Source: Massilia agilis (GTDB lineage: Bacteria; Pseudomonadota; Gammaproteobacteria; Burkholderiales; Burkholderiaceae_D). Taken from it: a stretch of DNA of 64,000 nt. Positions within the stretch are counted from its first letter, which is position 1, and the number at the start of each line of letters is the position of its first letter. Shown one piece after another: positions 42,384 to 51,844 of this stretch. The notes below the pieces were generated by a model, which worked only from the letters and a program-made list of their open reading frames with translations, made no database searches and was not told where the DNA came from. The position numbers were made by a program, and so were the translations under genes. The DNA lies in assembly GCF_024756255.1 (NCBI RefSeq), contig NZ_JANUHB010000001.1, positions 434,001-498,000 of the forward strand, written 5' to 3'.

Positions 42384-45300
42384 ATGAGTGACCTCACCCT
42401 TGCAGAACGGCATCCTGAAGTGCTGTACGGCCCGGCGCAGCCCGAACTGCTGCGCGAAGAAATCCTTGCTGACCTGCTCGAAGCGACCGCCCGGCGTGTG
42501 CCCGGCCAGGTTGCGCTGATCGAGGGCGAGCGCCAGATCACCTATGCCGAACTGGACCGGTTGGCCGGCCTGGCCGCCGCGCGCCTGCTCGAGGCCGGCA
42601 TCCGGCCCGGCGACATCCTGGGCCTGTGGCTGCCGCGCGGGATCGAACTGTTGGTCATGCAGGCGGCAATCGCCAAGGCCGGCGCCGCCTGGCTGCCGGT
42701 GGATGCCGACACACCAGCCGAGCGGCTGCTGGTGTGCATGGAAGACGCCCGGGCCGCGGGCCTGGTCAGCAGCGCCGGCATGGCGCCGCAGCTGGCCCAA
42801 CTGGACCGCCCGCTGTTCACCGCCGAAGACCTGCTGGCCGCGCCGCCGGAGGGCTTCGTGGCGCAGCGCCGCGGCGCGGTGTCGCCAGACGCGCCGGCCT
42901 ATGTCATTTACACATCGGGTTCGACCGGCAAGCCGAAAGGCATCCTGATCAGCCAGCGCAGCATCTGCCACTTCCTGCGCAGCGAGAACGAGGTGCTGGG
43001 CGTACGCGAGAGCGACCGGGTGTACCAGGGCTTTTCCGTGGCATTCGACATGTCGTTCGAAGAGATCTGGATCTCGTACCTGGTCGGCGCCACGCTGTGG
43101 ATCGGCCCGCGCGAGGCGGCCGGCGACCCGGAGGCGCTGCCGCGCCTGCTGGACGAGAACCGGGTCACGGTGCTGCACGCGGTGCCGACCCTGCTGGCCC
43201 TGTTCGCGCAAGACGTGCCGTCACTGCGCCTGATTAACCTGGGCGGCGAGATGTGCCCCGAGACCGTGGTGGAGCGCTACGCGCGGCCCGGGCGCCAGAT
43301 GTTCAATACCTACGGGCCGACCGAGGCCACGGTGTCGGCCAGCCTGGCGCGGCTGGCGCCGGGGCGCCCGGTCACGATCGGCAAGCCGCTGCCCAACTAT
43401 GGCCTCTTGGTGATTGCGGCCGGCGGCGAGCCGGGCGGCCTGGCGCTGCTGCCGCGCGGCGAGACGGGCGAACTGTGCATCACCGGGCCGGGCCTGGCCG
43501 CCGGCTACCTGGGCCGGCCCGACCTGACCGCCGAAAAATTCCTGCCCAATCCCTGGTCCGTCGGCGACCACGACGCACGCCTGTACCGCACCGGCGACCT
43601 GGCGCGCATCCTCGACGATGGCGAGGTGGTGTGCCTGGGCCGGACCGACGACCAGGTCAAGATCCGCGGCTTCCGGGTCGAACTCGGCGAGATCGAAGCG
43701 GTACTGGCGCAACTGGAAGGCGTGGGCACGACCGCCGTGCTGCTGCGCCGCGACGACGGCATCGACCGGCTGGTCGCCTACCTGGTGCCCAAGCACGGCG
43801 CGAGCGAAGAGGCGCTGGCGCCGTCCGCGCTCCGCCAGCAGCTGGCGACGCGGCTGCCGCCGTACATGGTGCCCAGCCGTTTCGAGCAGCTGGCCGAGAT
43901 GCCGCGCCTGACCTCCGGGAAGATCGACCGCAAGGCGCTCAAGGCGATGCCGTTGTCGGCGCCGCCGGCGGGCGATGCGGCCGACTCGGACATTGCCGAG
44001 ACGCCGGCCGAGGAAGCGCTGTTTGCCGCGCTCGGGAAGCTGTTCCCGGGCCAGCCGATCCGGCGCGAGCTGGACTTCTTCAGCGACCTGGGTGGCCACT
44101 CGTTCTTTGCGGCGCGCCTGGCGTCGAGCCTGCGCGCCGATCCGCGCTTTGCGCACATGACCGTGCGCGACATCTACCAGCAGCGCAAAATCGGCCTGAT
44201 CGCCGCCGCCCTGGGCGAATCGGCCGGCACCGGCAGCGCGCAGGAAGAATGGACGCCGCCGCCGGCAGGCAAGCGCTGGCTGTGCGGGCTGGCGCAGCTG
44301 GCCGCGGTGCCGGGCCTGGTGACGCTGCGCATGGCGCAGTGGCTGGCGCCGTTCTTCACCTACCACTTCCTGACCGGCGACCCGGGCGACTCGGTGGCGC
44401 GCGCGATCGCCGCCTCGATCCTCGTGTTCCTGCTCGCCACGCTGATGGAGTTCGCGGTGGCGATCGCCGGCAAGTGGCTGGTGGCCGGCCGCCTGAAGCC
44501 GGGCTCGTACCCGCTGTGGGGCGTGACCTATTACCGCTGGTGGCTGGCGGACCGGCTGGTCGAGTCGGCGCCGAGCTACCTGCTGTCGGGGTCCTCGCTG
44601 TACAACTGGTGGCTGCGCGCGCTTGGCGCCAAGGTCGGGCGCGACGTGGTGATCGGATCGATGACGCTGCGCGCGCCGGAGCTGCTGTCGATCGGCGACA
44701 ACGTCAGCGTCGGCAATGCGGTCAACTTCGAGAACGCGCGCGTGGAGCGCGGCTGGCTGCGCCTGGGCGCGATTCGCCTGGACGACGACGCCTGCGTGGC
44801 CTCGTACGCGATCCTGGAAGGGAACACGCGCGTGGGCAGGCAGGGCCACCTGGAGGGCCAGTCGGCGCTGCCCGACGGCGCCGCCGTGCCGGATGGGCGC
44901 GTGTGGAGCGGCTCGCCCGCGGTGGATGCGGGCGCATTCGATCCGGCCAGCCTGCCGCCGCGCCCGCGCGTGTCGAAGGCGCGGCTGGCGGCCGAGGCGG
45001 CATTCTTCGTCACCGGCATGGTGGCGGTGGCCACCCTGTTCTTCATGCCGGTGTTCCCGAGCTTCGTGCTGATCGACTGGTTCGACGAGCAGGACAAGCT
45101 GCACTGGCTGCAGGGTTCGAGCGTGACCATCCAGCTGGCGCGCTACTTCGTGCTGGCCTTCCCGGCGAGCGCGGTGCTGATCGTGCTCACGGCGCTGGTC
45201 TCGGCCGCGATCCGCTGGGGCGCGCTGCCGCGCCTTTCGCCGGGGCGCTCGCCGATCCACAGCCGGACCTACTGCGCCAAGTGGCTGGTCAGCCATATCC

Positions 45301-46412
45301 AGGAGTCGAGCCTGAACGTGCTGCACGGGATCTACGCGACCGTGTTCGCGCCGTTCTGGTACCGGCTGCTGGGCGCCAAGGTCGGGCGCGATGCCGAGAT
45401 CTCGACCGCGCTGGGCGTGGTTCCCGACATGCTCACGCTCGGCGACGAGACCTTCATCGCCGACGCGGTGATGCTGGGCGACGAACAGATCGACGGCGGC
45501 TGGATGACGATGCAGCCGACCGTGGTGTCGCACCGCAGTTTCGTGGGCAACGGCAGCTACATCCCGGACGGCACCGTGCTGCCCGAGCACGTGCTGGTGG
45601 GCGTGCACACGCACGCGCCAGGCAACGCACAGATGAAGAGCGGCGACACCTGGCTGGGTTCGCCCCCGATCCACCTGCCGGCGCGCGAGCAGGTCAGCGG
45701 CTACCCGGAAAAACTGACCTACCGGCCGTCGCCGCTGCGCCGGCTGGGCCGCGCGCTGGTCGAGGGATTTCGCATCGTCGCGCCGCATGCGGTGGTGATC
45801 GCGGTCGGCTACACTGTGGTGCTGGACCTGATGCCGATCGCCGGCGCCGGCCGCTGGGGCGAGGTGGTACTGGACCTGGCGCTGGTCGGCCTGGCCTACG
45901 GCGTGGGCAACTACCTGCTGGTGGCGCTGCTCAAGTGGGTGCTGCTGGGCCGCTACCGCAAGCGCGCCGCGCCGATGTGGACGCCGTTCGTGTGGCTGTC
46001 CGAAGGCGTGACCAACCTGTACGAGGGCATCGCGGTGCCCAACTTCATGCGCTACCTGCGCGGCACGCCATGGCTGCCACTGGCGTTCTGGCTGCTGGGC
46101 TGCCGCATCGGCCGCGGGGTGTACATGGATACGACCGACATCACCGAATTCGACTGCGTGAACATTGGCGACTACAGCGAACTGAATGCGCTGTCGTGCC
46201 CGCAAACGCACCTGTTCGAGGACCGCGTGATGAAGATCGACCACGTGGAGATCGGCAGCCGCGTGTACCTGGGCCCAAGGAGCGCCGTGCTGTACAGCGC
46301 GCGGGTGGGCGACAATGCGCGCCTTGGTCCGCTCACGCTGGTGATGAAGGGCGAGCATATTCCGGCCGCGACCAGCTGGGCCGGCCTTCCAGCCGCGCTG
46401 GCGAGGTCATGA
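42384..46412 (+). CDS. Pls/PosA-type single-module non-ribosomal peptide synthetase with membrane C-terminus
   Basis: The 1342-residue protein begins with an adenylation domain (residues about 20-520): core motifs YTSGSTGKPKGI, NTYGPTEATV, YRTGDLA, DDQVKIRGFRVELGEIE and LTSGKIDRKAL. A carrier domain follows with Ser573 (DLGGHSFFAARLA) for phosphopantetheine. Instead of a condensation domain there are six membrane helices in three pairs (about 650-700, 870-950, 1130-1190), each pair followed by a hexapeptide-like beta-helix repeat (LGAKVGRDVVIG, LGAKVGRDAEIS, LGCRIGRGVYMD at about 745, 995 and 1239). This is the architecture of epsilon-poly-L-lysine synthetase. FDMSFEE at the selectivity loop keeps the Asp for an alpha-amino group. 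The monomer is unknown. The start at 42384 is preferred because the 32 upstream codons use AT-rich codons unlike this genome. Confidence 0.85.
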   Translation: MSDLTLAERHPEVLYGPAQPELLREEILADLLEATARRVPGQVALIEGERQITYAELDRLAGLAAARLLEAGIRPGDILGLWLPRGIELLVMQAAIAKAGAAWLPVDADTPAERLLVCMEDARAAGLVSSAGMAPQLAQLDRPLFTAEDLLAAPPEGFVAQRRGAVSPDAPAYVIYTSGSTGKPKGILISQRSICHFLRSENEVLGVRESDRVYQGFSVAFDMSFEEIWISYLVGATLWIGPREAAGDPEALPRLLDENRVTVLHAVPTLLALFAQDVPSLRLINLGGEMCPETVVERYARPGRQMFNTYGPTEATVSASLARLAPGRPVTIGKPLPNYGLLVIAAGGEPGGLALLPRGETGELCITGPGLAAGYLGRPDLTAEKFLPNPWSVGDHDARLYRTGDLARILDDGEVVCLGRTDDQVKIRGFRVELGEIEAVLAQLEGVGTTAVLLRRDDGIDRLVAYLVPKHGASEEALAPSALRQQLATRLPPYMVPSRFEQLAEMPRLTSGKIDRKALKAMPLSAPPAGDAADSDIAETPAEEALFAALGKLFPGQPIRRELDFFSDLGGHSFFAARLASSLRADPRFAHMTVRDIYQQRKIGLIAAALGESAGTGSAQEEWTPPPAGKRWLCGLAQLAAVPGLVTLRMAQWLAPFFTYHFLTGDPGDSVARAIAASILVFLLATLMEFAVAIAGKWLVAGRLKPGSYPLWGVTYYRWWLADRLVESAPSYLLSGSSLYNWWLRALGAKVGRDVVIGSMTLRAPELLSIGDNVSVGNAVNFENARVERGWLRLGAIRLDDDACVASYAILEGNTRVGRQGHLEGQSALPDGAAVPDGRVWSGSPAVDAGAFDPASLPPRPRVSKARLAAEAAFFVTGMVAVATLFFMPVFPSFVLIDWFDEQDKLHWLQGSSVTIQLARYFVLAFPASAVLIVLTALVSAAIRWGALPRLSPGRSPIHSRTYCAKWLVSHIQESSLNVLHGIYATVFAPFWYRLLGAKVGRDAEISTALGVVPDMLTLGDETFIADAVMLGDEQIDGGWMTMQPTVVSHRSFVGNGSYIPDGTVLPEHVLVGVHTHAPGNAQMKSGDTWLGSPPIHLPAREQVSGYPEKLTYRPSPLRRLGRALVEGFRIVAPHAVVIAVGYTVVLDLMPIAGAGRWGEVVLDLALVGLAYGVGNYLLVALLKWVLLGRYRKRAAPMWTPFVWLSEGVTNLYEGIAVPNFMRYLRGTPWLPLAFWLLGCRIGRGVYMDTTDITEFDCVNIGDYSELNALSCPQTHLFEDRVMKIDHVEIGSRVYLGPRSAVLYSARVGDNARLGPLTLVMKGEHIPAATSWAGLPAALARS

Positions 46413-47008
46413 TGGAAGCGCCAGTGGAAGTGGCATGGTGGCCGGCACAGCTGGCGCCACGGGAAAACGGCCTGTATGTGATCGGCGTGCGTGGGGACGG
46501 CGAGCGGCAGGCGGCGCGCCGCCGCACCCGGCAGGCGCTGTGCGAGGCGCTGGCCCAGCTGTACGGGCTGGCGGTGGACCAGATCATGATCCATTTTTCG
46601 GCCGGGCGTGCGCCCGCCGTGTCGTTTCTGGGCGCGGCGGGCATGGCGCCGCCCGGGATTTCGATCAGCCATGACGGCCCATTGTCGGTGGCCGCGATTC
46701 ATACGCGCGGCCTGGCGGGGGTGGACCTGATGCGGGTGCAGGAGGCGCCGGACTGGCGCCAGGTGGCGCGCGACTACCTGCCGCCGCACGTGCTGGACCT
46801 GCTCGAAGCCAGCGCGCCCGAGCGGCGCCCCGCCTTGCTGGCGCGCGCGTGGACCGAGCACGAGGCGCGCCTGAAATGCCACGGCCGCCAGCTCACCGAG
46901 TGGAGCGGGCTGGCGCTGCCGGCGCGCTGCCACGAGCTCGTGCTGCCGGAGGGCTTCGTGGGCGTGGTGGCAGCATTCGTGCTGGAGCGTAACAAGCAGG
47001 ACGCGTAG
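46409..47008 (+). CDS. 4'-phosphopantetheinyl transferase linked to the Pls-like synthetase
   Basis: The 199-residue protein is a short Sfp-like transferase that would load CoA-derived phosphopantetheine onto Ser573 of the neighbouring synthetase. Visible motifs are PPGISISHDGPLSVAAIH, GVDLMRV and WTEHEARLKCHGR. Asp106, Glu152 and Lys156 match the catalytic set, but the second metal ligand of Sfp (Glu two residues after the Asp) is Met108. The start overlaps the synthetase stop (ATGA), so the genes are translationally coupled. The stop TAG is formed by a palindromic repeat unit. A few related transferases share the altered motif as far as I recall, so activity is likely but unproven. Confidence 0.85.
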   Translation: MMEAPVEVAWWPAQLAPRENGLYVIGVRGDGERQAARRRTRQALCEALAQLYGLAVDQIMIHFSAGRAPAVSFLGAAGMAPPGISISHDGPLSVAAIHTRGLAGVDLMRVQEAPDWRQVARDYLPPHVLDLLEASAPERRPALLARAWTEHEARLKCHGRQLTEWSGLALPARCHELVLPEGFVGVVAAFVLERNKQDA

Positions 47009-47032
47009 GGTGGGAACACCGTGCCCACGCGG
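47003..47032. repeat. Palindromic repeat unit, plus orientation, degenerate stem
   Basis: The unit has the constant CGTAGGGTGGG and TGCCCACGCG parts but only a five-bp stem. It contains the stop codon of the phosphopantetheinyl transferase gene. Confidence 0.7.
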
Positions 47033-47110
47033 CGACACGCGGCCGTAAAAGACCCGGCAAGCGGGCCACGGCGCTGCCTCCCCACGCCACCCGACAGGTA
47101 ATATTGCGGG

Positions 47111-48355
47111 ATGGATAACATCAGCCACTCGCTTGCCGGCCTCGCCCTGGCAGAACTTGTCGACCGCAGTCTCGCGCCCGAGCCCGATCCCGGGCGGGCC
47201 CGCACCCGCCACCGGCTCCTGCTGGTGTCGTGCTGGGTGGCCAGCAATTTCCCCGACCTCGACCTGGTGCTGACGCCGCTGGCGCCGCAGCCGCTCGGCT
47301 ACCTGCTGCAACATCGCGGCCACACGCACACGCTGGCCGGCCTGTTGCCGCAGGCGCTACTGTTGCTGGCGCTGCTGTGGCTGTGGCCCGCCGCCCGCGC
47401 GCTGTTGCGGGAAAGCCGGGCCACGCTGCGCGCCACCGTCGGCCTGGTCGCGGCCGGGCTGGCGCTGCACCTGGGCATGGATTACCTGAACGTGTATGGC
47501 GTGCATCCCTTTTTCCCGTTCGATACGCGCTGGCTATACGGCGACATGGTGTTCATTGTCGAGCCTGTCTTCTGGATCGTGCTCGGCGCCCCGCTTGCCG
47601 TACTCGCCGGTCCGGGAATCGCGCGGCGGGCCGCCTTGGCGATGCTGGTGGCGTTGCCGGTCCTGTTCACGGCGCTCGGCTTCTTGCAGTGGGGATCGCT
47701 GGCCGGCCTGGCGCTGGCCGGCGTGACGCTCGCCTGGCTGCAATGGCGCAGCCGCGTGCGGGGCCGCAGCGCGCTGGGGCTGGGACTTGCGCTGGCCGCG
47801 CTGTTTGTCGCGAGCCAGGGGCTGGCCGTGCGGAGCGCGCGCGCGCTGGTGGCCACCCAGCCCCGGCAGGGCGAGCTGGTGGACGCGGCCATGTCGGCCT
47901 TTCCGGCCAACCCGGTTTGCTGGTCGTTCGTGGCGGTGGAGCTGGACCGGCAGGCCGGCCAGCTGCGGCTGCGGCGCGGGTTAATCAGCCTTGCGCCGGA
48001 GCTGGTGCCACCGCAATCCTGCCCCGCCCGTATCGCAGGCCCGGCCCCGGCCGCCGGGACGCCAGCGGGACCAGCCAGCCTGGCCTGGCAGTGGGCGCAG
48101 AGCATGCCGCTCGCCCGGCTGCGCGCGCTGCAGCAAGAGGATTGCCGGGTGGACGCCTGGCTGCGCTTTGCCCGCGCGCCGTCCCTGCAGGACGACCTGG
48201 CCACCGATGCCCGCTTCGGCCCGCCGGGCGGCGTGAATTTTTCGACCCTGTCGGTGGCGCCCGGGTTGTCGGCTGGCGGCTGCACGTTCGCGGTGCCTGG
48301 CTGGGGCTACCCGCGCGGCGACGTGCTTGGACTGGATGCGCATACAGGGCATTGA
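47111..48355 (+). CDS. Membrane-bound metal-dependent hydrolase, YdjM/DUF457 family
   Basis: The 414-residue protein begins MDNISHSLAGLALAELVD, contains SNFPDLDLVL and HRGHTHTLAGLLPQ with the conserved His and Asp residues of the family, and has six or more membrane helices. The last 150 residues are a hydrophilic domain. Members are named putative metal-dependent hydrolases and are linked to membrane integrity or DNA damage responses in other bacteria, but no substrate is known. It lies about 100 bases after the transferase gene and is probably separate. Confidence 0.85.
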   Translation: MDNISHSLAGLALAELVDRSLAPEPDPGRARTRHRLLLVSCWVASNFPDLDLVLTPLAPQPLGYLLQHRGHTHTLAGLLPQALLLLALLWLWPAARALLRESRATLRATVGLVAAGLALHLGMDYLNVYGVHPFFPFDTRWLYGDMVFIVEPVFWIVLGAPLAVLAGPGIARRAALAMLVALPVLFTALGFLQWGSLAGLALAGVTLAWLQWRSRVRGRSALGLGLALAALFVASQGLAVRSARALVATQPRQGELVDAAMSAFPANPVCWSFVAVELDRQAGQLRLRRGLISLAPELVPPQSCPARIAGPAPAAGTPAGPASLAWQWAQSMPLARLRALQQEDCRVDAWLRFARAPSLQDDLATDARFGPPGGVNFSTLSVAPGLSAGGCTFAVPGWGYPRGDVLGLDAHTGH

Positions 48356-48439
48356 ACTTTTTTGCACATGTTTGAGCGCTGGGGCAGCTCCTGCTCAAAA
48401 AAAGGATTAATATTTCCAGTTGCAAATCCCGGAGATGAC

Positions 48440-48763
48440 ATGAAAGCGCGTCTTGCCACCTTGCTGCTCGCCCTGCCCGCCTGCGCCATCGCGTCCCCGT
48501 TCGGCGTGCTGACCGGCGCTGCGATCCCGCAGGTGCTGGAACAGCAAAGGCAAGAGGCGGCAAGAAACGCCCAACCACAGCAGGCCAAAGCCGCGCGCAC
48601 GGACGCCCAGCGGGCCGACGCAAAACTTGTCAAACATGCGGACCCTGCGGCAACCAGCCCGGTGTCCGCCTCCCCCGCGGCGCCCGATACCAGCGCGCGT
48701 CAAGCAGACGCCGAGCACCCTGCCGCGCAACCGGCCGCAGAGGTGCTGATGGCGTCGGATTAG
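48440..48763 (+). CDS. Small exported Ala/Gln-rich hypothetical protein
   Basis: The 107-residue protein has a signal peptide (MKARLATLLLALPACAIASPFG) and a GGAG site. The mature part is rich in Ala, Gln and Asp (IPQVLEQQRQEAARNAQPQQAKAARTDAQRADAKL) and probably helical, then disordered. No family is recognised. It has its own short intergenic region before it. Confidence 0.6.
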   Translation: MKARLATLLLALPACAIASPFGVLTGAAIPQVLEQQRQEAARNAQPQQAKAARTDAQRADAKLVKHADPAATSPVSASPAAPDTSARQADAEHPAAQPAAEVLMASD

Positions 48764-48819
48764 TCCCACTTTCAACAAACCGCTCACAGAGCTTTGGCAT
48801 GGCGGGCCATGCGCCATCT

Positions 48820-48839
48820 GGGCGCCGCGCGCGGCGCCC
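48820..48839. terminator. 20-bp GC palindrome between convergent genes
   Basis: GGGCGCCGCG and its exact complement abut with no loop. It lies in the gap between the small exported protein and the glycosyltransferase gene and could end transcription from both sides, although no U-tract follows. Nothing else is seen in the 170-base gap. Confidence 0.3.
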
Positions 48840-48933
48840 TGGCACCGGCATGGCCGTGCCAGCCGCTGCCAGCCACCGCGAGCCACCGACGGCGCCCGAC
48901 TGCGACCACCGGCTGCCGGCCGCTACCATCTGC

Positions 48934-50796
48934 TCAAGCCGGCCGGCGCGGCCCCGGTTCCGCGAGCTCGATCACGGTCCGGAAGAACGCCACGAGCGCC
49001 GGCACATGGGTGTCAAAACAAAACTGCAGCCGCTGCGACCACACCTGCTCGCGCAACTGGCGCATCCGCTGGCCGTCGTGCAGCATGGCGCCGAGCTCGT
49101 CGATGGAGCGGTACGCCAGGCCCAGGCCGAAGCGCCGCGCCAGCGCCTGCGTGGCGACCACCGCGCCCTCGTTGTCGCGCTGAATCATCGGCAAGCCGGC
49201 CGCCGCCAGCGTGGAGATGCGCGCCGGGTAGTTGAGGTCGTCCCAGTTGGCGCGCCGCAGTTCGCCGCCGTTGTCGCTGGCAAAGGCGTGCAGCCAGCCG
49301 GCGTCGTAGCGCGAGAACTCTTCCACCCAGCACGCCTGGTCAACGTTGGCGTGCAGGTGCAGGTAGCCAGGCGCCAGCTGTTTGGCCTGGGCGATCCAGT
49401 CACGCCACTGGCCGTGCGTAAAGTCGCCGTAGAAGTGCAGGTGCACCTTGTGCCGCGCCAGCTCGGCGACCGTGGGCGGGTGCAGGCCGATGGGCCGGCC
49501 GGGCACCACCGTGTGCACCTCGCCGTCCCGCGCGGACAACAAGGGCGAACGCGTCTGCGTGAACCAGTCGCGCTTGGGAAGGTCACCGTCCAGCACCAGG
49601 CACGGACGCGTGGTGGACAGCTTGGGCACCACGGTGTCGAACCAGTCGCGCATTTCGGGGCTGCTGAAGATGCGGCCGTCGGCGTAGCGGTATAGCTCGA
49701 CCAGCTGCGGCCAGCTTCCCTTTTCCAGGCAGATGAACGGTCCCTCCTTGAAGTGCCAGACGAAGGGGATGCCGGCCGTGGCCATCAGCACCTCGTGTGC
49801 GAACGGGACCGTTTGCCAGTTGAGCTGGGCGTAGATGATGTCCGGCCGGATGCGCGCCAGCGCCTCGCGCCAGCCGCGCTGCGGCAGCTCGGTGACGTGG
49901 CCGAACGGCAGCGGGCCGACGGTGTTGAACCAGTACGGAGTGCGCGTCCACAGCCCGTACAGCCGGTGCCCCTGCTCCTCCAGCGCGAGCACCCGGTCGG
50001 CGTTGTAGGCCAGTTCTCCGGCCAGCACGATGCTCAAGCCGTCGGGCGATGGCGTGGATGCCGGCCGCATGCGCTGGGCGCGGTACTGTTCCACCTCGTC
50101 GATAGCGTTGCCGCAGCTGGTGTGAAACCGCAGTGGCTGGCTCACGCGGTAGAAGGCGCGGAACGGATTGATGCCGCCCAGCGGTTCCTGCATCAGCTTG
50201 TGCCGCTGCAGCGGGTGATCCACCCATTCGCAGCTGACCTGCCCGGTGCCGGCAAAGCGCCCAAGCGCGCGCAGGCGGCCCCAGAACAGCCGTTCGAGGT
50301 CGTCGGACTCCAGCTCGTCGCGCTCGGTCCAGCGCAGGGCGGTGCGCCGGTGCATGCATTGCACCAGCTGGAGCCAGCTGCCGTGAACGGGTCCCAAGGC
50401 GTAGCGGTTGTAATGATGGCGCACGCCAGAAAATGCGAGCACGGCGTCGGGCTCGTCGTCCAGGCAGGCCGCCAGCTGGGCGAGGTGGTCGCGGTACACC
50501 ACGTCGTCAGTCGGCAGGTAGGCCAGCAGCGCCGCGCGCGCCTGCGCCAGGCCCGTGTTCAGCGCGACGCCAAGCCCGCCGTTGGCCTCGCGCCGCACGT
50601 AATGGATGCGCGCATCGGCCAGGAAGGGCTCGACCGCGAGACCAGTGTCGTCGTCCGCGCCGTCGTCCACCACGATCGCTTCCCACGCGGCCAGCGACTG
50701 CGCCAACAGGCTGTCCAGCGCGCGGGCAATGAAGTGCGCGTGGCCGTAGGTTGGCAGGATCACGCTCACCCGCGGTGGCGCAGGTGGCGTCACCAT
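48934..50796 (-). CDS. Two-domain glycosyltransferase (GT2 plus GT-B-like)
   Basis: The 620-residue protein opens with a GT-A family 2 domain (VSVILPTYGHAHFIARALDSLLAQS, AIVVDDGADDDT, LAYLPTDDVVY with a DD pair). After a linker, from about residue 265, a second domain begins (LSIVLAGELAYNADRVLALEEQGHRLYGLW). It continues with FHTSC-like and GEVHTVVPGRPIGLHPP segments and ends FGLGLAYRSIDELGAML, like a GT-B (family 4) fold. The natural product is unknown. It overlaps the PRPP synthetase gene by seven bases, an unusual partnership. The ATG at 50796 is chosen because a longer frame would run through that gene. Confidence 0.82.
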   Translation of the reverse strand: MVTPPAPPRVSVILPTYGHAHFIARALDSLLAQSLAAWEAIVVDDGADDDTGLAVEPFLADARIHYVRREANGGLGVALNTGLAQARAALLAYLPTDDVVYRDHLAQLAACLDDEPDAVLAFSGVRHHYNRYALGPVHGSWLQLVQCMHRRTALRWTERDELESDDLERLFWGRLRALGRFAGTGQVSCEWVDHPLQRHKLMQEPLGGINPFRAFYRVSQPLRFHTSCGNAIDEVEQYRAQRMRPASTPSPDGLSIVLAGELAYNADRVLALEEQGHRLYGLWTRTPYWFNTVGPLPFGHVTELPQRGWREALARIRPDIIYAQLNWQTVPFAHEVLMATAGIPFVWHFKEGPFICLEKGSWPQLVELYRYADGRIFSSPEMRDWFDTVVPKLSTTRPCLVLDGDLPKRDWFTQTRSPLLSARDGEVHTVVPGRPIGLHPPTVAELARHKVHLHFYGDFTHGQWRDWIAQAKQLAPGYLHLHANVDQACWVEEFSRYDAGWLHAFASDNGGELRRANWDDLNYPARISTLAAAGLPMIQRDNEGAVVATQALARRFGLGLAYRSIDELGAMLHDGQRMRQLREQVWSQRLQFCFDTHVPALVAFFRTVIELAEPGPRRPA

Positions 50797-51773
50797 GCCG
50801 ACAGCTCCGAGACCGAACCACCGTTGTGCATGCGCCGGATGGCTTCCGCGAACAGCGCGCTGCAACTGAGCACGGTCAGGTGCTCGGGCAGGCTCTGGTC
50901 CTGCCGGAACGGTGCCACGCTGTCGGTGACGACCACCGCATCGAGGCCGGCGCCATTGAGCACGTGCGCCGCGCCCGGACTGAACAGCCCGTGGCTGGCG
51001 GCGGCAAACACGCGCGTGGCGCCCTGCTGGCGGCAGGCCTGGGCGGCGCGCGCCAGCGTGTGGCCGCTGTTGACCATGTCGTCGTACAAGATGGCGGTCT
51101 TGCCGGCCACCTCCCCCACCAGCAGTTCGCCGGTGAGCTTGTCGGCCTTGCGGTATTTTTCGCAAAAGGCGGTGCCGACCGGCTTGCCCAGGCCCGCCTC
51201 CAGGCATTTGCGAAAGCGGTTGGCGCGCTTGGCGCCGCCAGTGTCCGGCGACACCGTCACCACCTCGCTGTCGTGCAGCAGCGGCATGAAGTGCTTGGCG
51301 AACAGGTTTGCCCCGTCGAGCTGCTCGGTGCCGCAGCGGAAGGCGTTCTGGAAGGCCGCCAGGTTGTGCGCGTCGAGCGTGAGCAGCGAATCGGTGCCCA
51401 CCGCCTCGAACAGCGTGGCGATGTAACGCAGCGTGAGCGGGTCGCGCGGGTTGGTCTTGCTGTCCTTGCGCGCATAAGCCAGGTAGGGCACCACGGCCGT
51501 GACGCGCGCGGCGGCCGCGTCCTTGAGCGCGCCGATGAAGAACAGGAGCCGGCACAGCTTGTCGTTGACGCTGAAGTTGCCATCGCCATGCAGCGACTGC
51601 ACCACGAACACGTCGTTGCCACGCACGTTGTCGAGCGCGCGCGCCTTGTGCTCGCCATCGCCGAACTCGCGTTCTTCGTGCGCAGCCGGCGCCACCCCGA
51701 GCCAGCGCGCGACCTGCTCGCCGAACTGGCGGCTGGCATTCAACACGAAGAGTTGCAAGGTATCGGTGAGCAT
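50790..51773 (-). CDS. Ribose-phosphate diphosphokinase (PRPP synthetase) paralogue
   Basis: The 327-residue enzyme makes PRPP from ribose 5-phosphate and ATP. The N-terminal half contains FGDGEHKARALDNVRGNDVFVVQS and PYLAYARKDSKTNPRDPLTLRYI, and the PRPP loop is ILYDDMVNSGHTLARAA. It differs from housekeeping Prs in the flag region (REFGDGE instead of the usual RFSDGE). It lies 71 bases after the nicotinate phosphoribosyltransferase gene, so substrate and user enzyme are made together. The ATG at 51773 is the best conserved start. Confidence 0.88.
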   Translation of the reverse strand: MLTDTLQLFVLNASRQFGEQVARWLGVAPAAHEEREFGDGEHKARALDNVRGNDVFVVQSLHGDGNFSVNDKLCRLLFFIGALKDAAAARVTAVVPYLAYARKDSKTNPRDPLTLRYIATLFEAVGTDSLLTLDAHNLAAFQNAFRCGTEQLDGANLFAKHFMPLLHDSEVVTVSPDTGGAKRANRFRKCLEAGLGKPVGTAFCEKYRKADKLTGELLVGEVAGKTAILYDDMVNSGHTLARAAQACRQQGATRVFAAASHGLFSPGAAHVLNGAGLDAVVVTDSVAPFRQDQSLPEHLTVLSCSALFAEAIRRMHNGGSVSELSAW

Positions 51774-51844
51774 GGGATGACGGGACAGCCGGTTCGGCGA
51801 TGGACACAGCTTAGGGTGCCGCGCCAGGCCGGGCTTGCGCCACA

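Noticed and set aside
43221..46358. 1045-codon antisense frame over the synthetase gene
   Set aside because: The composition is typical of an antisense shadow (His, Gln, Arg-rich) and there is no ribosome site; the plus frame has a full set of motifs.
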